From the NCBI GenBank assembly GCA_029379385.1, contig CM055607.1, forward strand, positions 10,912,001 to 10,976,000: 64,000 nt of DNA, given 5' to 3'. Shown piece by piece: positions 1-11,300 of this stretch. The notes beneath the pieces are model-generated. The model did no database searches and was not told the origin of the DNA. It worked only from the letters and a program-made list of their open reading frames with translations. Source of the stretch: Quillaja saponaria (lineage: Eukaryota > Streptophyta > Magnoliopsida > Fabales > Quillajaceae). How positions within the stretch are numbered: position 1 is the stretch's first letter; each line of letters opens with the position of its first letter. The translations under genes were made by a program, and so were the position numbers.

Positions 1-1674
1 AGCTTCGCTCTGTCCACATCCTAATCAAGATAAATAACTAGATTTTTACTTCAAACCAAAATTAGACACCTCACAGTTCTAGGATGACTGCAACTTTCAT
101 CATTGACTGCAAGTTTGAGATCCTGTAAATACCTTGTCGTACTCAATTGGTAAGTCATAAGCTCGGCAACACCATGTACTTAACTCATGTTACTAAAACA
201 AAATCACAAGAGAGGGATGAGTCCTATGGACTCCATAAGTAGAAAATCGTACCCAAAGCATACTAACATCACACAACACAAATATATAACATATATAGTA
301 ACATCATGTAACAATATTCATATCGTAACTCACATTACACGTATACAATGTAATGGCCATAAAATCACAATTTACATGATACACAGATCACAAATTAATT
401 AGAGCAATAATAGTAAGCAAAGCAACCAAAGGGCTAACGAGTAACCCAGTCCCACACAACAGTATCACCCCCTGCCGAGCATTTACACGCCCACACGACA
501 GATTAATCTCCGTACATAATCCTTCCGTCAGGGGTTGAGTATTCAAGTTTTAAAACCATTTATCAGAATCAGAATTTTCTCGAGATTTAATATTAGAATA
601 TCTTAGGTGCACCTGGATTTTTAATTTCGGAGATAAAAATCATTTTTTCATAAAAATCTCACTTTGTTGGCCCCTATTAATCACAACCAATATTAAACAA
701 ATATAACTCAAATAAATCACTAAAATATTGTACTTGCTTATTTTCCTTAAATCATGTATGTTCAAATACATATATAATTACACGTAATAATCTAGCCCCT
801 AAAGGCAACAATTAATCACTCACCTTTAACCGATTTCATTTGTCACTTACACTTGCGTTCACGCTTCTTATCAGGTCCACATTAGAATCCGAAACTAAAA
901 TTCATATTTCCAAATAATACTTGGTTCATAAACATTATTATTATAATTTTTTAATTATTGAGCTTATATCACAACTTACATAAGTTTCTTTATAAAAGTT
1001 TTCTATTAAGTTATTACATGTCAAGTAGTATGAATTGTACTTTATGTGTTAAGGTTAATAATGAAAAGACATTTTAAATGTCATGACAATGCATAGGATA
1101 GAAAGAAACCATTAGAAAAGATAGAAAGCACTAGTGAGTTAGAGATGTTAAAACTGTCCAAACTTGAGGTTTGAACTAGTGTTCACTATAACTGTCATAT
1201 CTTCTTTTAGGAAACTCCAAATCCAGTTCGTAAAATTTCTTAAATACTAGACACATGTAACTTTATAATGGTATATCATTTGAAATTTTTAGATTTGTAT
1301 ATCATTACAGTTTATTCTTTGAAGTTGCATCAAATTCTACAAAATGAAAGATTTTGACGACGCTGATCTTATCTTAGTTAATTGAACATAACTTTCTCTA
1401 GGAAAAACAAAATCCAATTCTGTTTATCGAGTTTACTAATAGACAAGTATATATATATATATATTTCTTATTTAAAAACTTTTTCTAAAATTATTTTTGA
1501 ACCCGCTCAATTCTTTACATGAACAAAAAACAGGGCACTCGTAATGTTCTGATTCCTTGACATGGATTCTAATGCTTGTAGAATTCTGATACTTAAGAAA
1601 TAAATTATGAAAATTTACAGTATAGTATTTCAAGATGTTAGGAACATTTCATTTTCAGCACTCTTCTCTTAATT
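1..1674. other. Intergenic AT-rich DNA, no gene recognised
   Basis: I see no splice-linked coding sequence. The only long open frame (187-402) is low-complexity (Ile/Thr/His/Asn) and matches no family I know. A short AT dinucleotide tract lies near 1449-1464. The slightly GC-richer stretch at 430-545 could be a scrap of an LTR retrotransposon, but there is no terminal repeat or protein evidence for it. Confidence 0.5.
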
Positions 1675-1679
1675 CATCT

Positions 1680-2909
1680 TGTAAGACCCCCTAAAGTCAG
1701 TTACACTAAAACAAGTTCAACCAATACCTCAAAATCATACCTAGATTTCCCTTCACCTCCAAAGTATTCATAATAAGGAATTAAAACCTAAAAAATTCTA
1801 AATTTTCTCTTTAATATGCTAGGAACAACTTTTACTTAGAGGTCCTATTTAAATTCCAACCGCAAGCCTGACGATCTAACGATCGATATACTTGGAATCA
1901 TATTACAAAATTTTGCAAACATCACCTCCATACCCTAAGCTACACTTTCTCTTTTGGAATCTTCATTTAATTCAGCTCTAAAAGCACTTGAAACCCAGGA
2001 TTTCTTTCATCCACTAATCTGCTCCTGCACCCCCTGCAAAACTTACTTAATTCTCATTTTCCACCACTTTCAAGCTCCAGTTCGTACTCCTCACGTCAAC
2101 ACTAATTCACTAACATTACTCCTAATCCAATTAAATTCAAGATTGTATTAGTGATTTAAAATCAATCAAGAACTTAAGTTGTCATTTTCAATATCAAACT
2201 AACTAAGTTTTACTCCTTAAGCTACAATTATTTTCTTATATACATTTTATCAAATATCTTGAATGCATGATTTCCTTTCATTAGTATGTGTATGTATATT
2301 ATATCTATACACATACCCCAAACTAGTTAACACAATTTCATTAATTCTCATGTTACTTATATTCTAACATCAAACTTGAAATTGATTTAGTTAACCAAAG
2401 TACTCTTAAACCTTAATTTATACTTAAATTCAACAGTACTACAATCTGTTTCAACTTTTCTTTTCCCCTCATACTTTAAGTTCTACTTTTAATTCCTTAT
2501 TCCTAATCCCTAATATTTAAAATTCTCTTCCTCCCTAACACTAAATTATCAACTAACAACGACATCCAAAAATTAACACTATAAGTTCAAGAATTATCAA
2601 CCAAATTGAAAACTTACAGCAAAAACCATGACTCCTTGCTGCCCTGCTTCCTTAACTCACCAAAAATTACCCTTCAATTTATCACAAACTGGACGGCAAG
2701 GGAAGGAAAAAAAAGAGTACTTCGGTTGCTTCCTAAAACGGGGGGTGGATGGCTCTTTAGTGGCTGCTAATAGCTAGAACGTGATTGTTGTTTGGCTTTT
2801 CCACTAGCTTCCCTGGTGAATGAGGCCTAGTTAAAACGGTTTTAGGGAGTAGCAGTATGAACAGGATGAAGAAAATTTGAAGCTCAGCTGAACTTCACGT
2901 ACCACCACA
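1680..2909. mobile_element. Candidate solo LTR of a Ty3/gypsy retrotransposon
   Basis: The interval begins TGTAAGACCCCC and ends ACCACCACA, so it has the TGT...ACA ends of an LTR. It is bounded by identical 5-bp direct repeats, catct at 1675-1679 and 2910-2914, the target-site duplication size of gypsy elements. A TGTAA-ACCC-like start is common in plant Del/Tekay-type chromovirus LTRs (established knowledge). The length of 1,230 bp fits. No gag/pol sequence and no second copy are present, so a solo LTR left by recombination is inferred. The caveat is that the TSD is only 5 bp and the right end was picked because it matched, so chance agreement is possible. Confidence 0.45.
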
Positions 2910-2914
2910 CATCT

Positions 2915-3740
2915 GACTAGGTTGCTGCCTTCATTCGCAGAATGGAAAAGGGAGAAATTGATCTTGGCTGCTCCAAGAAAAGAGAAAGAAAAAATAAGTT
3001 TCCTCCCCACAGGCAGAACAGCTACTGAAATAAGAATAGCAGGGCAACAACTGATTGGAAGGGATCACCGCCCCACAACTTGTCTTGGCAGTAACAAAGG
3101 AAGGATGATTGCAAGACTACTCACGGCTTCCAAAAAAGAACAAGAACAAGGGAAGGAAAACTAAGTCAGCCAAGTAGCAAAATCCAGGAAGAAAATGAGG
3201 AGTAAGGTCGGTGCAAGTGGGAAGAAAAGAAGTAGAAGAATCGAGAATAATACAAGGGAAAGAAAAGGAAAGCAGGAACGGTGTAGCATAAGCAAAAAAA
3301 TCAGTTCAAAATAAAACTAGGATGAAAGAAATAAAATAACAAAAATCAAGTCAAATGTCCAAGTTTTACAATGGATGGTGAAAATTCCTCCTAGTTATAT
3401 ATATATATATATATTCAATATACTTTTGTTTTCTGATTCATTTTTACATCCACTAATTTTACTAGTTACTAAAATTTACAGAGTGAAAATTCAATGTTCA
3501 AGTCAACCTACAATGTGGTGTAAAACTAATTCTCTAATCACATGTATATACATATTCATTTATTTTAATTTTTCCTAGTAAAAAAAAAATTACACACTAA
3601 CCTCCTAAGACATACGTTAAGCTATCAAATTATAACATGTTCTATTGTATTATTATTATTATTTAATTAATTTTTTTAATGAAAGTTTACGCATTGCTTA
3701 AAAACTCAATTTTACGTTATTAGATTATAATAATGATAAT
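2915..3740. other. Intergenic, purine-rich then AT-rich, no gene
   Basis: The stretch from about 2930 to 3330 is rich in A and G and gives an 80-codon open frame of low complexity that I do not accept as a gene. An AT microsatellite lies at about 3396-3413. Nothing else is recognisable. Confidence 0.4.
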
Positions 3741-3744
3741 TTTA

Positions 3745-4060
3745 TTTCTGATTCATTATTATAATTTATTTAATTTGTGCTATTCATAAGTTGTTAATAT
3801 ACTATTTTGTTTTGTTATTTGATTTTGGAAATTAACTTTAATTATATTTAATTTATTTAAATTGTGCTATAATCAAATAATATTTTATTTTAGAAATTAA
3901 CTTTCATTACATATAATTTATTTAAATTGTGCTATTATCAAATACTATTTTGTTTTGTTATTTTTGTTTTGTTATTTTTATTTTGAGATTAACTTTCACT
4001 ATTATTCTCAAATACAATTTTGTTTTATTATTTTATTTTATTATGGAAATTAACTTTCAC
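3745..4060. repeat. Degenerate tandem repeats of roughly 75-90 bp
   Basis: Four to five imperfect copies of an AT-rich unit are visible. Each carries a block resembling aatttatttaaattgtgct, then a run like caaatactattttgtttt, then gaaattaactttcac. The copies run directly into the Harbinger-type exon at 4091, so they probably lie in what was an intron of that transposase gene. Confidence 0.5.
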
Positions 4061-4090
4061 TATATTTAAATATCATAGTTGCTATTATAG

Positions 4091-4323
4091 TTGTGCATAA
4101 CTTCATTAGAATGGAAGTTTCTGCTAATTTAGAGTTTCGACCTTATGATAATGGTCCCTATCTTTTGTCCGAGCATTACCTTAAAGAAAGAGAACTTCAG
4201 AGACATAAACTATATGAAAATCCATCTAATTATCCACACACAGACTCAATGGGAGAGGTCCATGATAGTATAAAAGATCGGCTTATTATAGCTGGTCGTG
4301 TTGAATTTTTTAGTTTAAGATAA
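4091..4323 (+). pseudogene. PIF/Harbinger (HARBI1-like) transposase, C-terminal exon remnant
   Basis: After an AG acceptor (tatag) the frame reads LVHNFIRME, continues with an acidic/aromatic stretch (FRPYDNGPY), and ends with VHDSIKDRLI and a stop. Plant HARBI1-like nucleases end in the same way: a conserved (L/V)HNFIR motif, a variable acidic segment, then an (I)RD-I-L helix (established family knowledge). Only this last exon, about 76 residues, is present. The catalytic DDE core upstream is absent and is replaced by AT-rich repeats. I infer a fragment of a dead class II element; no terminal inverted repeats were found around it. Confidence 0.6.
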
Positions 4324-6440
4324 TAATTAGTCTTATTTTGTACTTCTTAATGGTAAGTATCATTTTAATTTAAGTACTTTTTAATTTTTAGTCTTATTTT
4401 GTAATTTTTTATTTCATTTATCAATATAATTTATGGTATAATTTTTAATTAAGTTTGTTATTTACAATCAAATAAAGATATTCAATTTTAATTACATTTA
4501 ATCTCAATTAAAAATTAAAAATAATTTTAATTTTAATTAAATATCAAAATTGAATTATAAAATAAAACAATTTAATTAATTTGTACAAAAGCAGCTTAAA
4601 TTTCCTTTTGGTATAATTTGTATACAAAAATCATTTTCTGGCCATGGTCTCTAATCATAATCACTTAAACATACAACAAATTGAGACAGAGGTATCCGAT
4701 CATGGTCTCTGACCATGATTTATGTCTCGCCACCAATCTAAACACGATACGACATAAATTATCTCATATGCATCATTGAGTCTAATCGGCCCTAATCGCG
4801 TGTGCTTAGATGGTTTCGTTAGATAGGGTTTCAAATTAAAAGAAAGAGAAAAAGAAATGATTCATTATTTTAATTTATTTTTTTTACTTTTTTGGAATCC
4901 TTCTCAGCGCTTCTCTGCATATATTGATTGATTGGCAATTTGGAATTCAAATTCTCATACTGAATTTATCATTGAATTCCTGAAAATGATGAAGACGGAG
5001 AGAAATAAAGAAAACAAAGCAAAAAATTCAAAAGCAGGAAACTGCCTAAGAGGAATAAAACAATGTAAAAAATGAAGTTGGAGGATTGCCAAGGAATTGT
5101 GAGACTGTATGTGGGCTTAGTAGTGTAGTGGGTGTGGGGAGATAATGGCAAAGTTTTTTTTTTTTAATACTTATTATTTGCTAGGAGACTGTAATAGATC
5201 TTTCTCTTTTAGAATATTATAAATTAAATAAATAATGTTTATTTTAATAGCGAATTGATAATTATAATTATAATAAATTAAGCTATTTAGTAAAAAGTAA
5301 TAACTTTATTTACTCGATAAATATATTATTTTCTATTATAAAGATATATGAAATTAATTTAGAATTATAATACAATATTTTTAATATGGCTATTTCAATT
5401 TAATTTGTTTCCGAAACACCAAAACAAAAACCCAAATTTAATTCATACACATATATAATTTGTGTTGGTGTGTGTCTTGGAATTCAGATTCTCTCATGTT
5501 TCTACTGAAACATAATTTGGTCATGTATGAAAGAGACAGGCTAAAACAAAATTTGTTTTCAAAAATTGAATCTATTTTTGAATTAAAAAAATTTTAGGAG
5601 GAAATTGACTTGTCTGTATTAGTAGAACATGACTCATGTTCAACAGAAGATGATCCAAATCCGTGTTTCTTGTTTATTAGTTTTCACCTTAATTATGAGA
5701 AGATAACTGTGATATGTGATTGTTGCTAAGTTTGCTAGTAATTTTATACTAATTTTTAACATTAGATTTTATCAACTTTAAAATCTTTACTTTTATTTTC
5801 AATTAATTGTACCTGAAGAACTTTTTCAAAGTTGTTGTTCAATTATTATACTACCATTGTTAACTTAGAAGTTCCGTTATAAATTTGGCAAAAGAAAAAA
5901 AGACATTCATCTTTCTTTTTTGTGTACTAGATTAACAATATATTTCTCATTATTTAATATTCACGTTGTTGAGTTATTATTAAACCTAATTCATTAATTT
6001 TTTTTCTTCTCAAATTTATTAATTTTACTAAAAGGGCACTAGTCGGATTGAGGTTAAAAGATTTGTTTTATTCGTCAATTTGTAAATTTCAATTTTTAGT
6101 AGTTAAAAGTAAAATTTTATATATTTCTAAACTCAACGTTATCTTTTATTAATAATTTTAAGAATCTCATATAGATTATAACCTGAATCAAATCGATTTT
6201 TTTTTAATTTTTATACGTGCAATTCTCTCGGCATTAGAAAATATTTTTATATGTTTTCATACATAATTCTTGATACAAGCTGGTGAATGGCAGAGACACC
6301 ACTAAATTAAAAAAATCACTAAACAACTTAGAATAGTTAACAATGGACTATAATAAGTTACCACTAGATTTATTGTTATATATATATATATATATATTAC
6401 AATGTTATATTATTAAACTTGGTTATTAATTGATTTCCTT
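4324..6440. other. Intergenic, AT-rich, no gene recognised
   Basis: The region holds AT-rich runs, a (TA)n tract at about 6378-6397 and a small imperfect palindrome around 4690-4725 (two copies of catggtctct/gaccatga in opposite orientation). The 60-codon minus-strand frame at 4969-5151 is low complexity and not supported. The promoter of the BRO1-type gene downstream must lie at the right edge. Confidence 0.4.
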
Positions 6441-6479
6441 CCGCTGTAAAATTCAGTGCTGACTCACTGTCATAACAAA

Positions 6480-8301
6480 GACAGTGCTAAGAGGACAAGA
6501 GAGACAGAGAGAGAATCCGACCTTTAAAAGGTGGTTGTGTTGGGCGCCATTTAAACGCAATTGTATGAGTATTAAAGCAGCGCGACCTAATCCTGTTCTG
6601 ATTTTGTACTGAAGCAGTATAGAAAACAAACCTAGAAATTTTTATTAATAATTCCATTATTTCCACGGAAGACTCTGTCTCTGTTCGTCTTTGTGAAGGA
6701 ATAGTTTATTGAATGAGCTTTTTAATTTGGTTTTTCTGATCGTCAGCTAGAGGAGGACTGTGATTGTTCGTTGCTGTGTTATATTACGATTTTCTAGGGT
6801 TCTTTGGTTTTGAAATTGGTGGGGTCTATGGTTGCAATTCTTTCTGTTGGTTTGCAGAAGTTGCTAACACAGTCTTGTTGATGGTAAGACTCAGTGGCCT
6901 ATATTTCTTGGCATGGGTTGATGCTTGCTTTTTGTGAAATGGGAAATTGAATTGTTTGGTGGGTGAGAAAGTGGAGAAAAATTGGAAAAGATTGCGAATT
7001 CCCCCACATCCAAATAATGTTTTTTTTTTTTTTTTGTTAACTGTTCTTGGGCTGATTGTGTTGATAAATTATTTTTCAAATCAATTCAATTCAAGTATCA
7101 AGCTCAATTTGGAAAAGGGGTTTTGGGTTTTAAATCCCAGTTCTGAAATTCAGGATTTTGTGATTTTTCTCGGCACCCAAAAGAAGCATTTTAGCTAGCT
7201 TTTTGAAAAAAAGTTGAACTTCAAACTGTCATTTTTCAATTCCTTAACACTGAATTATCCGTGTTCTGAGCACTTCTGGGTTTTTCGAGGGGCATTAGTG
7301 TTATATTATTTATCATATTGCGTGCTTACGATGATTCTGTTGAAGTTGTCGTAAACACTCGCGTGTATAGAATTCCTATCTTGCTTTGCGTTTCTGCAAT
7401 TTTTGCTTGTTTAGTTTCCCTTAGGATGCTTTACTCTCAATTCTCAATCTTCACAAAATTTTAGCTTCTCTCTTGAAAACTTGGATCCTTTAAACTTTTT
7501 ACTTGGAGCTACTTTACTTTTTACTTTTAGGTACTTTTCCGTTTGGATGTTTTCTAATTCTAGTTGAATTTGAATTCTTTGACTCTTCCGATTAATTTTG
7601 AGGGTTGGTTGTTAGTACAATGGATTGCACGGGGATTCTTTCATTATGCAAGCCTGGTGTAACTTTTTGAACCTTTCTTTTCTTCTTGTCACAGTATAAA
7701 GTTGAGACAAACAACACTTGTCATGTCTCATGCCATCCTTGTGATTTAGTTGCTTTCATATATATTTGTCTTTTCTTCTCAAGCTCATGTCTAGCTGTGA
7801 TTTTTTTATGAGCAATTACTAGTACTTTTGACCGAACATTCAATCATCTCATAACGGACAAGATTGGTTAGATCAACCTTTGGCATATTATTTACTTAAG
7901 GCTCAATATATGAAACAATCCTATTTATGGAAAAAGTGGATAGACTAAGAGGGATTGTTACAAACAATACTTTAGAAGAAAATTGTCATTTTTAGAAAAT
8001 GTTGTGGAGAGTTCTAGTACAAGTTATTTGTTCAGTGCTCGTGAGTAACCTACTACTACTTTCTTTGTTGTTGACATTTAATTAGTCGTCTTTATTGCTT
8101 TCTTACTGTTAATATTCCACCTTCCTTTTGAGTGTTTTCCGTATATAATCATCATCTGTATGACTGGATTATTTTTGCAGGAATTGTATTCCCTGCATGT
8201 TGTTCATAAAGTTATGCTACTTGATGCCAGAAGAAATAAATAGATGATAGATAATATATGTAGAAACTAAATAAATTAGCAGAAACAGCAAGCCTCAGGA
8301 C
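6480..8301 (+). promoter_or_regulatory. 5' leader of the BRO1-type gene, with a 5'UTR intron
   Basis: A GA-rich leader near 6485-6520 is followed by a donor (gatg|gtaaga) after 6882 and an acceptor (tttttgcag) ending at 8180. This implies a first non-coding exon, a 1.3-kb leader intron (6883-8180) and a second leader segment (8181-8301) joining directly to the ATG at 8302. The open frames within 6891-7198 are intronic and not genes. Long leader introns are common in constitutively expressed plant genes. The transcript start itself is not determined. Confidence 0.5.
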
Positions 8302-11300
8302 ATGGGGTGCCTATTGTCAACCCCAAAGGATTCTGGTGGAAATAGAAGGAGGCCAGTGAATATTGGGGAAGTTTCTGTTTATGTTCCTGGTTTACGAATT
8401 CCTAAACCTGTTGATTTCTCTCAGTCACTGGGGGATTGCTTGTCCAAGAATATAGTGGAACGCCTATCTGCTCTTAGAACTCGTATAGTTGTAATGGCCT
8501 GTCAAGAAGCTCCCACAATTACAAGAACAAGGAGAAGAAGTGCTACCCAACATGGTTAGTTAAAGATAAGATGGTAACTTTTCACAGTATAAAAAATTAA
8601 TTCTTTGATGCATCGGTTAATTGGGTCTGCAGGAGGTTCAACTTTAGCTGATCTTCAGCAAGCTCTTGAAGATTACTTGCCAGTTCTTCTGGGATTAGTT
8701 AAAGATGGTAAAGTTGTATGGGTGCTTTCTCTGTTCAATGTATGTTCTGTTTAAGACAACATCTTATTGTTCCCAGTTATATTTCTTGTACAGGAAGCCA
8801 GCTACAATTCAAAGTACAATTTGTTTGGGTTAATCAGGAGGATGATGCAGAGGTGGGGATATGATCAGTCTGGTTCCCATCACATTTATTACCATCTATA
8901 TTCTAGATTTAGTCCGAAGATTTTAGCCAAAAAAGTTTGGAGGTTTCTCATCTGAGAAATGCTGAACGTTTGTATTTTTGCAGGAAACAGCCATGTGTAA
9001 TGCATGGTATGAGGTGTTATCAGTTTTGCACTTGATGGCAATGCTATCACTTTCTCGGGCTAGCTTATTACTTCTCCCAAGAACATCTACTGATGGTTAT
9101 CAGCCAAAAGTATCAGAAGGTTGGTAACGTTGTTGAACTGTTTGCTGCATGTTGACAAGTTCCCTATTTTTCTCCCTTAGCTTTCTAATCGCTTCTTATA
9201 CCAAACAGACAGCACAACCCCAGACACATATTTATCCCCTTTCCCTCCCAGTAATTGGTATCAGACCATTTGCATTCAGGGAATGAATGTATACAATGAA
9301 CCAAATTAATTTAGGATCATACTTTTTCCCCATTGTAAGCAGTTTGGTGGACAGTTGCTTACAGATGACCTGTCAGCTGATTTTCAACTTCTCTTCTTGT
9401 GTATGTGTGTGTGGCATAAACTTGACACCTTAACTTGTGCAAAATTAGTTGTTGCACTATGTGAATCATCTTTTTCTTGTGTTCTCTACATGGATATGCC
9501 ACATCGATTTTGTGGTTGGGACATTTGATTTACATTAACTTTATTGTTGAATAGGTTATACCATTTCCAGTAATCACACTATTTTTCGCATTTCTATCCG
9601 ATTTTTTGAAAGCAAATGTATCTACCAAATAAGTATCATTTGATATGCAATTATGCATGCATATGCAGATCAGAAAGATCTATGAAGTTTTTAGTGTCTG
9701 CGGATTTTTCTTCTCCTTGACAGGGTTATTCACAATTTTGCATAGTAAACTTTTTTGTGTAACCTGCTGAGAATATAAATTAAGTTACTAGTATATGCAT
9801 TAGCAGTTCTCCTAAGAAAATAGTAACTTTTTGTTCCATCATAAAATCCCAAATAGAGAGCAGAAGAACTTCAATTGATATCTTCTTGAAGGCAGCTGGA
9901 TATCTGGATTGTGCTGTCAGACACGTTCTCCCACAGTTGTCAGCTGAGCTTAGGTTTGTTCTGATGTAGTGAAATGAATTAATTGCAATAATTTTTGGTG
10001 TCATCTTGACAACCACATTGATGCTTTTGCATAATTTTACTCTTCTGAGTGTTGGTTCTGAATTCTGATTATAGAAGAAGTCTACCAGTAGACTTAGCAG
10101 AAGGAGTTCTTCGAGCACTCTGCTTACAGGCTTTGGGACAGGTATCGACTTGTTCTTTAAGTTGGATTATTGGATCCGTTGCTAGCTTTCTTGTAATTGA
10201 GCATACATGCATGTCTTAGTTAGCTATCTCTTAGAATTATATACTAAATGCAACTCTTTGCACATATTCCATTAACCAATACCCATCAGTCTGTTTATAT
10301 GCGATTTAAATTGGCCATGGTCAGTACTGAAATAAAAGAATGGGCTAAGGAAAATGCTCAATATATAGATTTATTTGTTTGTTGTGGTGAATAAATTTCT
10401 TTTAATTCTTCCATTGTTTAGGGTGTAGATATCCAACTTGGAATGGCTATTGATAGTACCAAAGCCACTCTTGCAGTGAAGCGTAGACTTGCCTGTGAGA
10501 TGGTAAAGTACTGGCAGCAGGTAAAGATGCAAGGTCCTTGACTATCATCTGTGAGAACTTACTAAATGTAACCAAATTTTCATGCTCCGTTGTTAATCGG
10601 TTTTGCTTTTTTTCTTTTACTTGTATATATGATTGTCAAATTTGTTCGTTAAACTCATATTTTTAAGCAATGAGTTACAGTTTTATTGCTCCCATTATTT
10701 ATCAGCTTTGCTGTGTTTTCTGACTTGTATTGTCTAATGTTTTTGGTATCCCTGTAGTATGATTCAATAAGTTATGGGTTTCTATTAGTTGTGAAGTCTA
10801 ATGATTTTTTGGCACGTAAAACCTTTTCAGAAATTGAAGGTAATACATCGCAGGATACAACCAAAGCCTTTTTCTTTTTTCTTTTATATCTGTTCCACAA
10901 CTCTTAACTGATCAAACTGAAATTAATTGAATTATGTGGGTTCAGTTTTCATTCTTGGTGCTTGAAGAAATCCTTATTTATGTTTCTCTACTTTCTTCAT
11001 GAATATACTATATCTATTTGCTCATAAAGTTTCAGTATTGGTAATGTGTACATTACTTTATTACGGTGTTTAATTACAGGCTCAAGATAATGTTATAAAC
11101 CTTCCACTGGGAAATGGTTGGGGCGAAAAGCATCGGTTCTATGTGAAATGGAAATATGTTGAAGCGAAGGTATGTACCTTATGTTCTTTTTATTTTTGTT
11201 ATTTCCAAGTTTTTGTCTAACTATTTTATCTTCTTTGATCTTTAATTTTAGTTGTCTTTTGATTCTGACAGGCAGTAACTTGACAGTTACAAGATTTTTC

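Noticed and set aside
187..402. 71-codon plus-strand open frame
   Set aside because: Low-complexity Ile/Thr/His composition, no family motif, no splice context.
2922..3164. 80-codon plus-strand open frame
   Set aside because: Arises from purine-rich sequence at the edge of the candidate LTR; no recognisable domain.
6891..7198. Open frames on both strands near 7 kb
   Set aside because: They lie in the 5'UTR intron of the BRO1-type gene and include a poly-T/poly-A tract.
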